NCBI RefSeq assembly: GCF_030811835.1
Contig: NZ_JAUSRO010000001.1
Span: 124,001-188,000, forward strand
From: Variovorax ginsengisoli
GTDB taxonomy: Bacteria; Pseudomonadota; Gammaproteobacteria; Burkholderiales; Burkholderiaceae_C
Direction: 5' to 3'
DNA: 64,000 nt
The translations under genes were made by a program, and so were the position numbers. Below, piece by piece: positions 7,064 through 14,551 of this stretch (its first letter is position 1; every line of letters begins with the position of its first letter). A model generated the notes under the pieces. That model was not told where the DNA came from and searched no databases. It was given only the letters and a program-made list of their open reading frames with translations.

Positions 7064-9382
7064 ATGAAAGAACAGAAGATCGAGCGCTACACCGGCCCGG
7101 CCGGTGGTTGGGGTGCGTTGCGCAGCGTCACCCAGGCGCTGCTGCGCCAGGACATTCCGGTCAAGGGGGCCCGAACGCTGTTGTCGGCCAACCAGCCCGA
7201 CGGCTTCGACTGCCCGGGTTGCGCCTGGCCCGACCGCAACCATGCGTCGAGCTTCGAATTCTGCGAGAACGGCGTCAAGGCCGTGGCGGCCGAGGCCACC
7301 GCACGGCGCGCCGGCCCTGAACTGTTCGCCAGGCACACCGTGGAAGAACTCGCCGCCCAGAGCGATTTCTGGCTCGAAGACCAGGGTCGGCTCACGCACC
7401 CGATGGTCTACGACGCGGCCAGCGACAGGTACGTGCCCATCGCATGGGATGCGGCCTTTGCACTGGTCGCCCGGCACCTGAATGCCTTGCCCGACCCGAA
7501 CCAGGCGGTGTTCTACACGTCCGGGCGCGCCAGCAACGAGGCGGCGTTTCTCTACCAGCTGTTCGTGCGCGAGTACGGCACCAACAACTTCCCCGACTGC
7601 TCGAACATGTGCCACGAGCCCAGCGGCAGCGGCATGCGCGCGCAGTTCGGCGTGGGCAAGGGCACGGTGACGTTGCAAGACTTCGAGCTGGCCGACGCCG
7701 TCTTCATCTTCGGCCAGAACCCCGGCACCAACCACCCGCGCATGCTTGGCGAACTGCGTGCCGCGCACAAGCGCGGCGCGCGCATCGTGAGCTTCAACCC
7801 GCTGCGCGAGCGCGGCCTGGAACGCTTTGCCGACCCGCAGGACAAGCGCGAGATGGCGACCCTGGGCTCCACCGACATCAGCACGCACTACTACCAGTTG
7901 CGTGTGGGCGGCGACCTGGCAGCAGTCAAGGGGATGATGAAGCACCTCGTCGAGCGCGAGGATGCGGGCGAGCGGCTGTTCGACCGGGCCTTCATCGCCG
8001 AGCACACGCGCGGCCTCGACGCGCTCATGGCCGACCTGCGCACGGAACCGTGGGCCGGGCTGGTGGAGGAATCGGGCCTGACCGAGGCGCAACTGCGCGC
8101 TGCGGGCGACGTGTATGCGGCGGCCGAGCGCACCATCGTCTGCTGGGGCATGGGCATCACGCAGCACCGCGACGCGGTCGCGACCATCCAGATGCTGGGC
8201 AACCTGCTGCTGCTGCGCGGCAACGTCGGGCGGCCCGGTGCCGGCCCCTGTCCGGTGCGCGGGCACAGCAACGTCCAAGGCGACCGCACCATGGGCATCT
8301 GGGAAAAGCCGCCGGCTGCGTTGCTCGACCGGCTCGGCGAGGTGTTCGGGTTCGAGCCGCCGCGCACGCCGGGCTGGGACACGGTGGAGTCGATCCGCGC
8401 GATGCGCGAAGGCAAGGGCCGGGTGTTCTTCGCGCTGGGCGGCAACTTTGCCGCGGCCACGCCCGACACCCATGAAACCTGGAAAGCGCTGCGCCAGTGC
8501 GATCTGACGGTGCATGTCACGACCAAGCTCAACCGCAGCCATGTCGTGCATGGGCGCGAAGCGCTGATCCTGCCGTGCCTGGGCCGCACCGAAATCGACA
8601 TGCAGGCCACCGGCGTGCAAGGCGTGACGGTGGAGGACTCGATGAGCATGGTGCACCTGTCCAGCGGCATCAATCCGCCGGCCTCGCCGCACCTGCTGTC
8701 GGAGCCCGCCATCGTCGCGCGCCTGGCGGCCGCGACCATCGGCGAGCGCAGCCGCACGCCGTGGCTGCAACTGGTCGAAGACTACGGACGCATCCGCGAC
8801 AAGATCGAGGCCGTGTTCGACGACTTCAAGGACTTCAACGCGCGCGTGGCGGTGCCGGGGGGCTTTCGGCTGCGCAACACGGCGAGCGAACGCGTGTGGA
8901 ACACCCTTTCGGGCAAGGCCGACTTCTTCGTGCACGCGGTGCCGCGCGACACGCCGTCGCACCGTGCGCGGGCGCTGCGGCGCGACACGGTCGTCTTCAC
9001 GCTCATGACGACGCGGTCGCACGATCAGTACAACACCACCATCTACGGGCAGGACGATCGCTACCGTGGCGTGTTCGGCCAGCGCCGTGTCGTGTTCATC
9101 CATGCCGCCGACATCCAGGCGCTGGGCATGAAGGATGGCGACTGGGTCGACCTGCAGACCGTGTGGGACGACGGCCAGCAGCGCCGCGCCGACCGCTTCA
9201 AGCTCGTGGCCTACGGCATTCCGCGCGGCAACCTCGCGGCTTACTATCCCGAGACCAACGCGCTGGTGCCGCTGTCCGCGGTCGCACTTCATGCAGGCAC
9301 GCCCACCTCGAAGTCGATCCCGGTCGTGCTGGTGCCCTCTGCGCCGATCGATGCACACTCGGGGAATGACGCCCTTGACTGA
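7064..9382 (+). CDS. FdhF/YdeP-family molybdopterin oxidoreductase
   Basis: This 772-residue molybdopterin-guanine-dinucleotide enzyme belongs to the CbbBc/YdeP branch related to formate dehydrogenase H. Seen: a single early Cys pair region (CPGCAWPDRNHASSFEFCENG) that can bind a cluster, the substrate-side motif CSNMCHEPSG, the cofactor-binding GQNPGTNHPRM, GNVGRPGAGPCPVRGHSNVQGDRTMG, and a C-terminal MopB domain (YNTTIYGQDDRYRG). There is no Tat signal, so it is cytoplasmic. The true substrate of this family is not settled. Start ATG 7064 gives the family N-terminus (KIERYTGPAGGW). It overlaps fdhD by 17 bases, consistent with dependence on FdhD sulfuration. Confidence 0.9.
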   Translation: MKEQKIERYTGPAGGWGALRSVTQALLRQDIPVKGARTLLSANQPDGFDCPGCAWPDRNHASSFEFCENGVKAVAAEATARRAGPELFARHTVEELAAQSDFWLEDQGRLTHPMVYDAASDRYVPIAWDAAFALVARHLNALPDPNQAVFYTSGRASNEAAFLYQLFVREYGTNNFPDCSNMCHEPSGSGMRAQFGVGKGTVTLQDFELADAVFIFGQNPGTNHPRMLGELRAAHKRGARIVSFNPLRERGLERFADPQDKREMATLGSTDISTHYYQLRVGGDLAAVKGMMKHLVEREDAGERLFDRAFIAEHTRGLDALMADLRTEPWAGLVEESGLTEAQLRAAGDVYAAAERTIVCWGMGITQHRDAVATIQMLGNLLLLRGNVGRPGAGPCPVRGHSNVQGDRTMGIWEKPPAALLDRLGEVFGFEPPRTPGWDTVESIRAMREGKGRVFFALGGNFAAATPDTHETWKALRQCDLTVHVTTKLNRSHVVHGREALILPCLGRTEIDMQATGVQGVTVEDSMSMVHLSSGINPPASPHLLSEPAIVARLAAATIGERSRTPWLQLVEDYGRIRDKIEAVFDDFKDFNARVAVPGGFRLRNTASERVWNTLSGKADFFVHAVPRDTPSHRARALRRDTVVFTLMTTRSHDQYNTTIYGQDDRYRGVFGQRRVVFIHAADIQALGMKDGDWVDLQTVWDDGQQRRADRFKLVAYGIPRGNLAAYYPETNALVPLSAVALHAGTPTSKSIPVVLVPSAPIDAHSGNDALD

Positions 9383-10238
9383 CGACGCTTCCGTTTCATT
9401 CACGCTGCCCTCGCTGTCGCCGCAGACCGTGCGCGCGTTCGATGCGGCCCATGCCGAGGGCATGCCGCGCACCGACACGCTGGCCGCCGAGGTGCCGGTA
9501 GCGCTGGTCTTCAACGGCATCTCCCATGCGGTGATGATGGCCACGCCGCAGGACCTGGACGATTTTGCGCTCGGCTTTGCGCTGAGCGAAGGCATCCTCG
9601 ATCAGGCGCACGACTGCCGCGACATCGTCGTGCAGTCGCTGCGCGCCGCCGACGCGGGCCTGCCCGGCGGCATCGATGCGGTGGAGGTGCGGCTGGAGAT
9701 TTCCACCCGCGCCTTCGAGCGGCTGAAGGGCCGTCGCCGCAGCATGTCGGGCCGCACGGGCTGTGGCGTGTGCGGCGTGGAGAGTTTCGCTGGCCTCGAG
9801 CTCACGCCCGAGGCGCTGCCGGCGCACGGCTGGATCGACCGCGTCGATCTGCCGACCGTGCTGCGTGCGCTCGACGCACTGCCTGCGCGCCAGGTGCTCA
9901 ACGCCGAGGCCGGCGCGATCCACGCGGCGGGCTGGGCCACGCTCGACGGCGCGCTCACCGAAGTGCGCGAAGACGTGGGGCGCCACAACGCGCTCGACAA
10001 GCTCATCGGCGTGCTCGCCGCGCAGGGGCAGCTCGGCACGCCGGGCTTCGTCGTGCTGTCCAGCCGTGGCAGCCACGAGCTCGTTCGCAAGTGCGCCCGC
10101 GTGGGCATCGCCGCGCTCGCCACCATCTCCGCGCCGACCGCCATGGGCGTGCGCGTGGCCGAGATGGCCGGCGTGCGGCTGTGGGGCATGTGCCGCTCGC
10201 CCAAGGCGGTGCGCTACACGTCCGGGCGGGGCGCCTGA
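9366..10238 (+). CDS. fdhD: Formate dehydrogenase accessory sulfurtransferase FdhD
   Basis: FdhD carries sulfur from a cysteine desulfurase to the molybdenum cofactor, which formate dehydrogenases need for activity. The 290-residue protein has the catalytic loop RTGCGVCG with its CxxC pair, the N-terminal EVPVALVFNG, and the conserved EDVGRHNALDKLIG and SSRGSHELVRK blocks. The ATG at 9366 lies inside the 3' end of the preceding oxidoreductase gene (17-base overlap), indicating translational coupling. Length and motifs are normal for the family. Confidence 0.95.
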   Translation: MTPLTDDASVSFTLPSLSPQTVRAFDAAHAEGMPRTDTLAAEVPVALVFNGISHAVMMATPQDLDDFALGFALSEGILDQAHDCRDIVVQSLRAADAGLPGGIDAVEVRLEISTRAFERLKGRRRSMSGRTGCGVCGVESFAGLELTPEALPAHGWIDRVDLPTVLRALDALPARQVLNAEAGAIHAAGWATLDGALTEVREDVGRHNALDKLIGVLAAQGQLGTPGFVVLSSRGSHELVRKCARVGIAALATISAPTAMGVRVAEMAGVRLWGMCRSPKAVRYTSGRGA

Positions 10239-10305
10239 TTGCACACCGTGCTGCCGCAAGCCCCGCGCCCCGAAAGGAAACGCCGCATCGGCTATCGTGC
10301 TGCGC

Positions 10306-10911
10306 ATGCCGTCGCCCGCTGAAACCCCGGAAACCCCACCGTCCCGCACCGAACGCGAACGCCCTTCGCTCGACGTCGCCGTGCTGATGCGGCGCGAGCG
10401 CGTGCACGGCCCGTCCGCCCACTGGCAGCCCTTTCGATGGGTGCTCGACAGCGTGGTGCCCGACGCACCTGCCTTTGGCGACGCCCCGCGCTGCCTGCGG
10501 GAGCAGGACGGCGAAGCGCTGTGGCTGCATCCCGGCTTCAAGGCCGAGTTGTTCCGAGACGACGCCGAGGGCTATCACCTGAACGTGACCACCCCGGCGC
10601 CCTGCTGGTTCGTGCTGTGGCGCATGGAAGTGGCGCCCGCCGAGGGCACCGAGCCCCGCGCGATGCCGGTGGTCGTGAGCCTGAGCTACAACGAGGCCGG
10701 CCGCTGGCTCGATGCGCAGGAGACGGTCGAGCAGGTGCCCGCGCCGCCCGAGGTGGTCGACTGGGTGCGCGGGTTCGCGTCGGCGCATTACGTGATCGAG
10801 CCCAAGAAGCGCAAGCGACCCGAGAGTTTCCGCCCGCTGGTCGACCGCTTCGGCAATGCGGCCAGCGTGAGCACCGAGAAAAAGCGCGGCCGGGGCGCAG
10901 GCGATGTCTGA
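10306..10911 (+). CDS. DUF3305 domain protein
   Basis: This 201-residue soluble protein has the DUF3305 core: a Pro-rich N-terminus, then LDVAVLMRRERVHGPSAHWQPFRWVL, LWLHPGF, FRDDAEGYHLN, CWFVLWRME and YNEAGRWLDAQETVEQVP. DUF3305 and DUF3306 genes are regularly found together beside the FdhT-type ferredoxin in FDH clusters of Shewanella and Burkholderiales, and are presumed maturation or electron-transfer accessories. Their biochemical role is not established. It follows fdhD after 67 bases and overlaps the next gene by eight. The start is the ATG at 10306. Confidence 0.85.
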   Translation: MPSPAETPETPPSRTERERPSLDVAVLMRRERVHGPSAHWQPFRWVLDSVVPDAPAFGDAPRCLREQDGEALWLHPGFKAELFRDDAEGYHLNVTTPAPCWFVLWRMEVAPAEGTEPRAMPVVVSLSYNEAGRWLDAQETVEQVPAPPEVVDWVRGFASAHYVIEPKKRKRPESFRPLVDRFGNAASVSTEKKRGRGAGDV

Positions 10912-11533
10912 AGGCTTTTTCGACCGCTGGTCCCGGCGCAAGCAGCAGGCGAGGGAGGAACCCGCGCCCCCCGCGCCCTCTGCGCTCCCCGTAGCGCCGG
11001 CCGAGGCGGCAAGCCCCCCGCCGGAACTTTCGCCGGAAGAGGAGGGCGTCACCACCCCGAGCACTGCAGGGCCGCCGCCGCTGACGCTGGCCGACACCGA
11101 AAGCCTCACCATCGGGTCGGACTTTCGCCCCTTCGTCGCCAAGGGCGTGCAGCCCGAGGTCAAGAACGCCGCCTTCCGCAAGCTCTTTGCCGATCCGCAC
11201 TTCAACGTGATGGACGGCATGGATACGTACATCGACGACTATTCCAAGCCCACGCCGATCCCCGACAGCGTGCTGCGCCAGATGGCCAGTGCCAAGTTTC
11301 TCAAGCTCTTCGAGGAGGAGGAAGGCCCAGCGCCCGAACTCGCACCCGAACAAGCCCAGGAAAGCGATGGCGTCCCGGACGTGGCACAGTCGGACGCCCC
11401 CGGGAATCTCCCCAGCCCGCTGGTTGCCGATGCGCAGCCTGCCAGCCACATGACCGATGACCCAAACGCTGATCTGCGACTGCAACCAGACGATGCCGCT
11501 CGAGCCGAAGATGCTCGGGCGCGCGCTGGCTGA
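10904..11533 (+). CDS. DUF3306 domain protein
   Basis: This 209-residue protein begins MSEGFFDRWSRRKQQA, the DUF3306 hallmark. A Pro/Ala/Glu-rich low-complexity region follows, then the conserved core SDFRPFVAKGVQPEVKNAAFRKLFADPHFNVMDGMDTYIDDY. The acidic C-terminal tail overlaps the start of the ferredoxin gene by 77 bases in another frame. No enzymatic motif is visible. The overlaps with both neighbours argue for a tightly co-expressed set with DUF3305 and the ferredoxin. Confidence 0.85.
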   Translation: MSEGFFDRWSRRKQQAREEPAPPAPSALPVAPAEAASPPPELSPEEEGVTTPSTAGPPPLTLADTESLTIGSDFRPFVAKGVQPEVKNAAFRKLFADPHFNVMDGMDTYIDDYSKPTPIPDSVLRQMASAKFLKLFEEEEGPAPELAPEQAQESDGVPDVAQSDAPGNLPSPLVADAQPASHMTDDPNADLRLQPDDAARAEDARARAG

Positions 11534-13568
11534 AGACCTTCCCCTGCATTCCTCCCTGTGCCGGCGCGAGGCGCCGGCTTTCCAGCGTGCGGTGCAATCG
11601 GGCGACGAGGTCATCGTCGCCTGCACGCAGGAGCGGCGGCTGTTCAATGCGCTGGCCGACCAGACCCCCGACGCCACGTCGCCGATTCGCTTCGTCAACA
11701 TCCGCGAGACCGGTGGATGGGGGCGCGACGCCAGGAATGCGGGCCCCAAGATCGCCGCGCTGCTGGCGGCTGCGGCGCTGCCCGAGCCCGATCCGGTCGC
11801 GACCGTCGGCTATGCGAGCCAGGGCCGGCTGCTGATCGTCGGTGCGCTCGACATAGCCGAGCGTGCCGCCGCGCTGGTGGCCGACACGCTCGACGTGACG
11901 ATCCTCTCGCAAGGGCAGGGCGTCGCAGGCGGCGCGCAGGAACGCCGCTGGCCAGTCGTTGCGGGCCGCGTCGAGACGCTGACCGGCTGGCTCGGCGCCT
12001 TCGCGCTGACGCTGGTGCGTGACAACCCGATCGATCTCGACCTGTGCACCCGCTGCAACGCCTGTGTCACCGCCTGTCCGGAGCAGGCCATTGGCCTGGA
12101 CTACCAGATCGACCTGGCCAAGTGCACGTCGCACCGCGACTGCGAGCGTGCCTGCACGGTGGCCGGCGCGATCCGCTTCGACCGCACACCGGACCGCGTC
12201 GCTGCGTCCTACGACCTGGTGCTCGACCTCGGCGCTGTGCCGCTGATCGACTGGCACGCGCCGCCGCAGGGCTACTTCCACCTGGGCGAGGGGCTGGCCA
12301 CGGCCGAGGCGCTGCAGACGCTGCTGAATCTGCGCGAGATGGTCGGCGAGTTCGAGAAGCCCAAGTTCTTCGACTACAAGCAAAAGCTCTGTGCGCACAG
12401 CCGCAATGAGCAGCTCGGCTGCAACGCCTGCGTCGAGGTCTGCTCGGCGCACGCGATTTCCAGCGACAAGGCGCGCCAGCGCATCGTCGTGAACCCGAAC
12501 CTTTGCGTCGGCTGCGGCGCCTGCACCACGGTGTGTCCCACCGGCGCGCTGGGCTACAGCTACCCGCGCGCGCCTGACCAGGGCGGCAAGCTGCGCACGT
12601 TGCTGTCGACCTATGCACACGCCGGCGGACGCGATGCCGTGCTGCTGCTGCACAGCCAGGAGGCCGGCCAGACGCTGGTCGAGCGCCTGGGGCGCGACGC
12701 GCAGCTCGGCAAGGCACAGGGCGTACCGGCGCAGGTGATACCGGTCGCGCTGTGGCATGCGGCGAGCACCGGCATCGACCTGTGGCTCGGCGCGATCGCC
12801 TTCGGTGCCTCGCAGGTCGTGGTGCTCTCGACGGGCGAGGAAGCGCCGGCCTACCTGGCCGCCCTGAAGCAGCAGATGGACATCGCCCAGACATTGCTGC
12901 GTGGACTCGGCTACACGGGCAGCCATTTCCGGCTGATCGAGGCGGCCACGGTGGCGGCGCTGGACACGGCGCTGGCCGGCCTGTCGGGCACCCGCCAGTT
13001 GCGGCCGGCCGAGGCGGCGCGTTTTGCGGTCGCGGCCGAGAAGCGCAACACGCTGGAACTGGTGCTCGACCACCTGATGGAAGGCGCCCCGGCGCTCAAA
13101 ACGGCCGAGGCGCCGCTCACCATTGCGCTGCCGACGGGCTCGCCCTGGGGTGCCATCACTGTGAACAAGGACAGCTGCACGCTGTGCCTGGCCTGTGTGA
13201 GCGCCTGCCCGGCCAGCGCGCTGCAGGACAACCAGAATGCGCCGCAATTGCGCTTCATCGAGAAGAATTGCGTGCAATGCGGCCTGTGCGAAAGCACCTG
13301 CCCCGAAAACGCGATTGCGCTGGTGCCGCGCCTGCTGGCCACGCCCGAGCGCAAGCAGCCCGTGCTGCTCAACGAGGCCAAGCCCTGGGCCTGCATCCGC
13401 TGCAGCAAGCCCTTCGGCACCCAGAAGGCGATCGAGTCGATGCTGGGCAAGCTTGCAGGCCATGCCATGTTCCAGGGCGAGGCGCTGGAGCGCCTGAAGA
13501 TGTGCAGCGACTGCCGCGTCATCGACCTGTACAGCGCCCGCAACGAAATGAAGATCACCGACCTATGA
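11457..13568 (+). CDS. Large multi-[4Fe-4S] ferredoxin, FDH-associated (FdhT-like)
   Basis: This 703-residue soluble iron–sulfur protein has Cys motifs near residues 197 (LCTRCNACVTAC), 220 (KCTSHRDCERAC), 320 (LGCNACVEVC), 350 (LCVGCGACTTVC), 572 (SCTLCLACVSAC) and 604 (NCVQCGLCESTC). A further C-terminal set follows, CIRCSKPFG and MCSDC. This implies at least five [4Fe-4S] clusters arranged as a wire. Similar proteins sit next to FDH genes with DUF3305/3306 and were called FdhT in Shewanella; whether they move electrons to quinone-linked FDH or help assemble it is unresolved. The gene overlaps its downstream chaperone gene by four bases (ATGA). Confidence 0.88.
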   Translation: MTQTLICDCNQTMPLEPKMLGRALAEDLPLHSSLCRREAPAFQRAVQSGDEVIVACTQERRLFNALADQTPDATSPIRFVNIRETGGWGRDARNAGPKIAALLAAAALPEPDPVATVGYASQGRLLIVGALDIAERAAALVADTLDVTILSQGQGVAGGAQERRWPVVAGRVETLTGWLGAFALTLVRDNPIDLDLCTRCNACVTACPEQAIGLDYQIDLAKCTSHRDCERACTVAGAIRFDRTPDRVAASYDLVLDLGAVPLIDWHAPPQGYFHLGEGLATAEALQTLLNLREMVGEFEKPKFFDYKQKLCAHSRNEQLGCNACVEVCSAHAISSDKARQRIVVNPNLCVGCGACTTVCPTGALGYSYPRAPDQGGKLRTLLSTYAHAGGRDAVLLLHSQEAGQTLVERLGRDAQLGKAQGVPAQVIPVALWHAASTGIDLWLGAIAFGASQVVVLSTGEEAPAYLAALKQQMDIAQTLLRGLGYTGSHFRLIEAATVAALDTALAGLSGTRQLRPAEAARFAVAAEKRNTLELVLDHLMEGAPALKTAEAPLTIALPTGSPWGAITVNKDSCTLCLACVSACPASALQDNQNAPQLRFIEKNCVQCGLCESTCPENAIALVPRLLATPERKQPVLLNEAKPWACIRCSKPFGTQKAIESMLGKLAGHAMFQGEALERLKMCSDCRVIDLYSARNEMKITDL

Positions 13569-14185
13569 GCGAACGTTTTCCCGCCACGTCGGCGCTGGAC
13601 GAGGAACTGGCACGTGCCGAGGTCTATGGGCTGCTGTCGCGCCTGTGGTTTGCCGCTCCCGACGGCGAGCTGCTGGCGGCATTGCAGGTGGCGCCGACCG
13701 AGGCCCCGGCGGCAGGGGCATACCTGGAAGAGCCATGGCGCCAGTTGGTAGGCGCCGCACGCGAGACCGACGTGGCCGCCGTGGCCGCCGAATACGACGC
13801 GCTCTTCGGCGGCATCGGCAAACCCGAGGTCTACCTGTTCGGCTCGCACCACCTCAGTGGTTTCCTCAACGACAAGCCGCTGGCCCAGTTGCGTGGCGAC
13901 CTCGCCCGGCTGGGCCTGACGCGCGACGAGGCCATCTACGAAACCGAGGACCACATCGCCTGCTTGTGCGAGGTGATGCGCTACCTGATCGCGGGCGACG
14001 ACGTGGCCGTGGCCAACCTGGCCCAGCAGCAGCGCTTTTTTGCCGCGCACGTGCAGTCGTGGGTCACGGGTCTGTGCGCGGCGGTGGCCGGGCATGCCAA
14101 GGCACGGTTCTATGCAGCGCTCGCCGTCTTCACCGCCGCATTCGTCGAGGTCGAGGCCCAGGGTTTCGACATGCTCGAGGGCTGA
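13565..14185 (+). CDS. TorD/DmsD-family molybdoenzyme chaperone
   Basis: This 206-residue all-helical protein matches the TorD/NarJ-type chaperones that bind Tat signal peptides of molybdoenzymes until cofactor insertion is complete. Visible motifs are RAEVYGLLSRLWF near the N-terminus, EYDALFGGIGKPEVYLFGSHHLSGFLNDKPL, and the family's E..DHIACLCEVMRYL helix. It overlaps the ferredoxin gene as ATGA and lies directly before the Tat-dependent FDH subunits, its likely clients. Confidence 0.88.
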   Translation: MSERFPATSALDEELARAEVYGLLSRLWFAAPDGELLAALQVAPTEAPAAGAYLEEPWRQLVGAARETDVAAVAAEYDALFGGIGKPEVYLFGSHHLSGFLNDKPLAQLRGDLARLGLTRDEAIYETEDHIACLCEVMRYLIAGDDVAVANLAQQQRFFAAHVQSWVTGLCAAVAGHAKARFYAALAVFTAAFVEVEAQGFDMLEG

Positions 14186-14267
14186 GGCAAAGAGCCCTCG
14201 TCCGGCTGCGCGAATGGCGCAGTCCCACACGGGGACTTAAGGGTCTCGACTAGTATCCAAACCTATG

Positions 14268-14290
14268 CAAATCGGTTCATATCTGATTTG
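14268..14290. promoter_or_regulatory. Inverted repeat upstream of FDH structural genes
   Basis: CAAATC at 14268–14273 and GATTTG at 14285–14290 form an exact 6-bp dyad with an 11-base spacer in the 128-bp gap before the Tat-protein gene. The local sequence is AT-richer than the rest of the operon, and a TAGTAT at 14251–14256 could be a -10 element. It may be an operator or a second promoter for the catalytic genes. This rests on sequence symmetry only. Confidence 0.35.
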
Positions 14291-14313
14291 TGCCAGCCAC
14301 TCCTGGAGTTGAT

Positions 14314-14541
14314 ATGCAGGACAGCCAGTCTTCGGGCGCCACGCCGCCCTCCCGCAGGGGATTCTTTTTCGGTGCTGCCGCCGTCGGCGCGGCCACTGCC
14401 GCCGTGGCCGTGTTGCCACGGATCGTCGATGCGCCCGCACCCGTCGAGGCCGCCGCGGCACTGCCGCCCGCACCGGAGAACGGTGGCGGCTATTCGCTGA
14501 GCGAGCACGTCAAGCGCTATTACCGCACCGCTGCGGCCTGA
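14314..14541 (+). CDS. Small Tat-signal protein of FDH operons (FdhX-like)
   Basis: This 75-residue protein is almost entirely a Tat signal plus a short mature part. It has a twin-arginine SRRGFFFG followed by an Ala/Val hydrophobic stretch, then GGGYSLSEHVKRYYRTA. It matches the 'formate dehydrogenase region TAT target' family, always encoded just before the FDH alpha subunit. Its role is unknown. It might escort or anchor the complex during export. A GGAG ribosome site six bases before the ATG at 14314 supports this start over the upstream one at 14290. Eleven bases separate it from fdhA. Confidence 0.85.
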   Translation: MQDSQSSGATPPSRRGFFFGAAAVGAATAAVAVLPRIVDAPAPVEAAAALPPAPENGGGYSLSEHVKRYYRTAAA

Positions 14542-14551
14542 GAAAGCGTCC

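Noticed and set aside
7025..9595. 856-codon minus-strand open frame opposite the FdhF/YdeP-like gene
   Set aside because: It spans two real plus-strand genes with strong motifs and overlapping starts. The shadow has low-complexity His/Arg/Ala composition typical of high-GC antisense frames.
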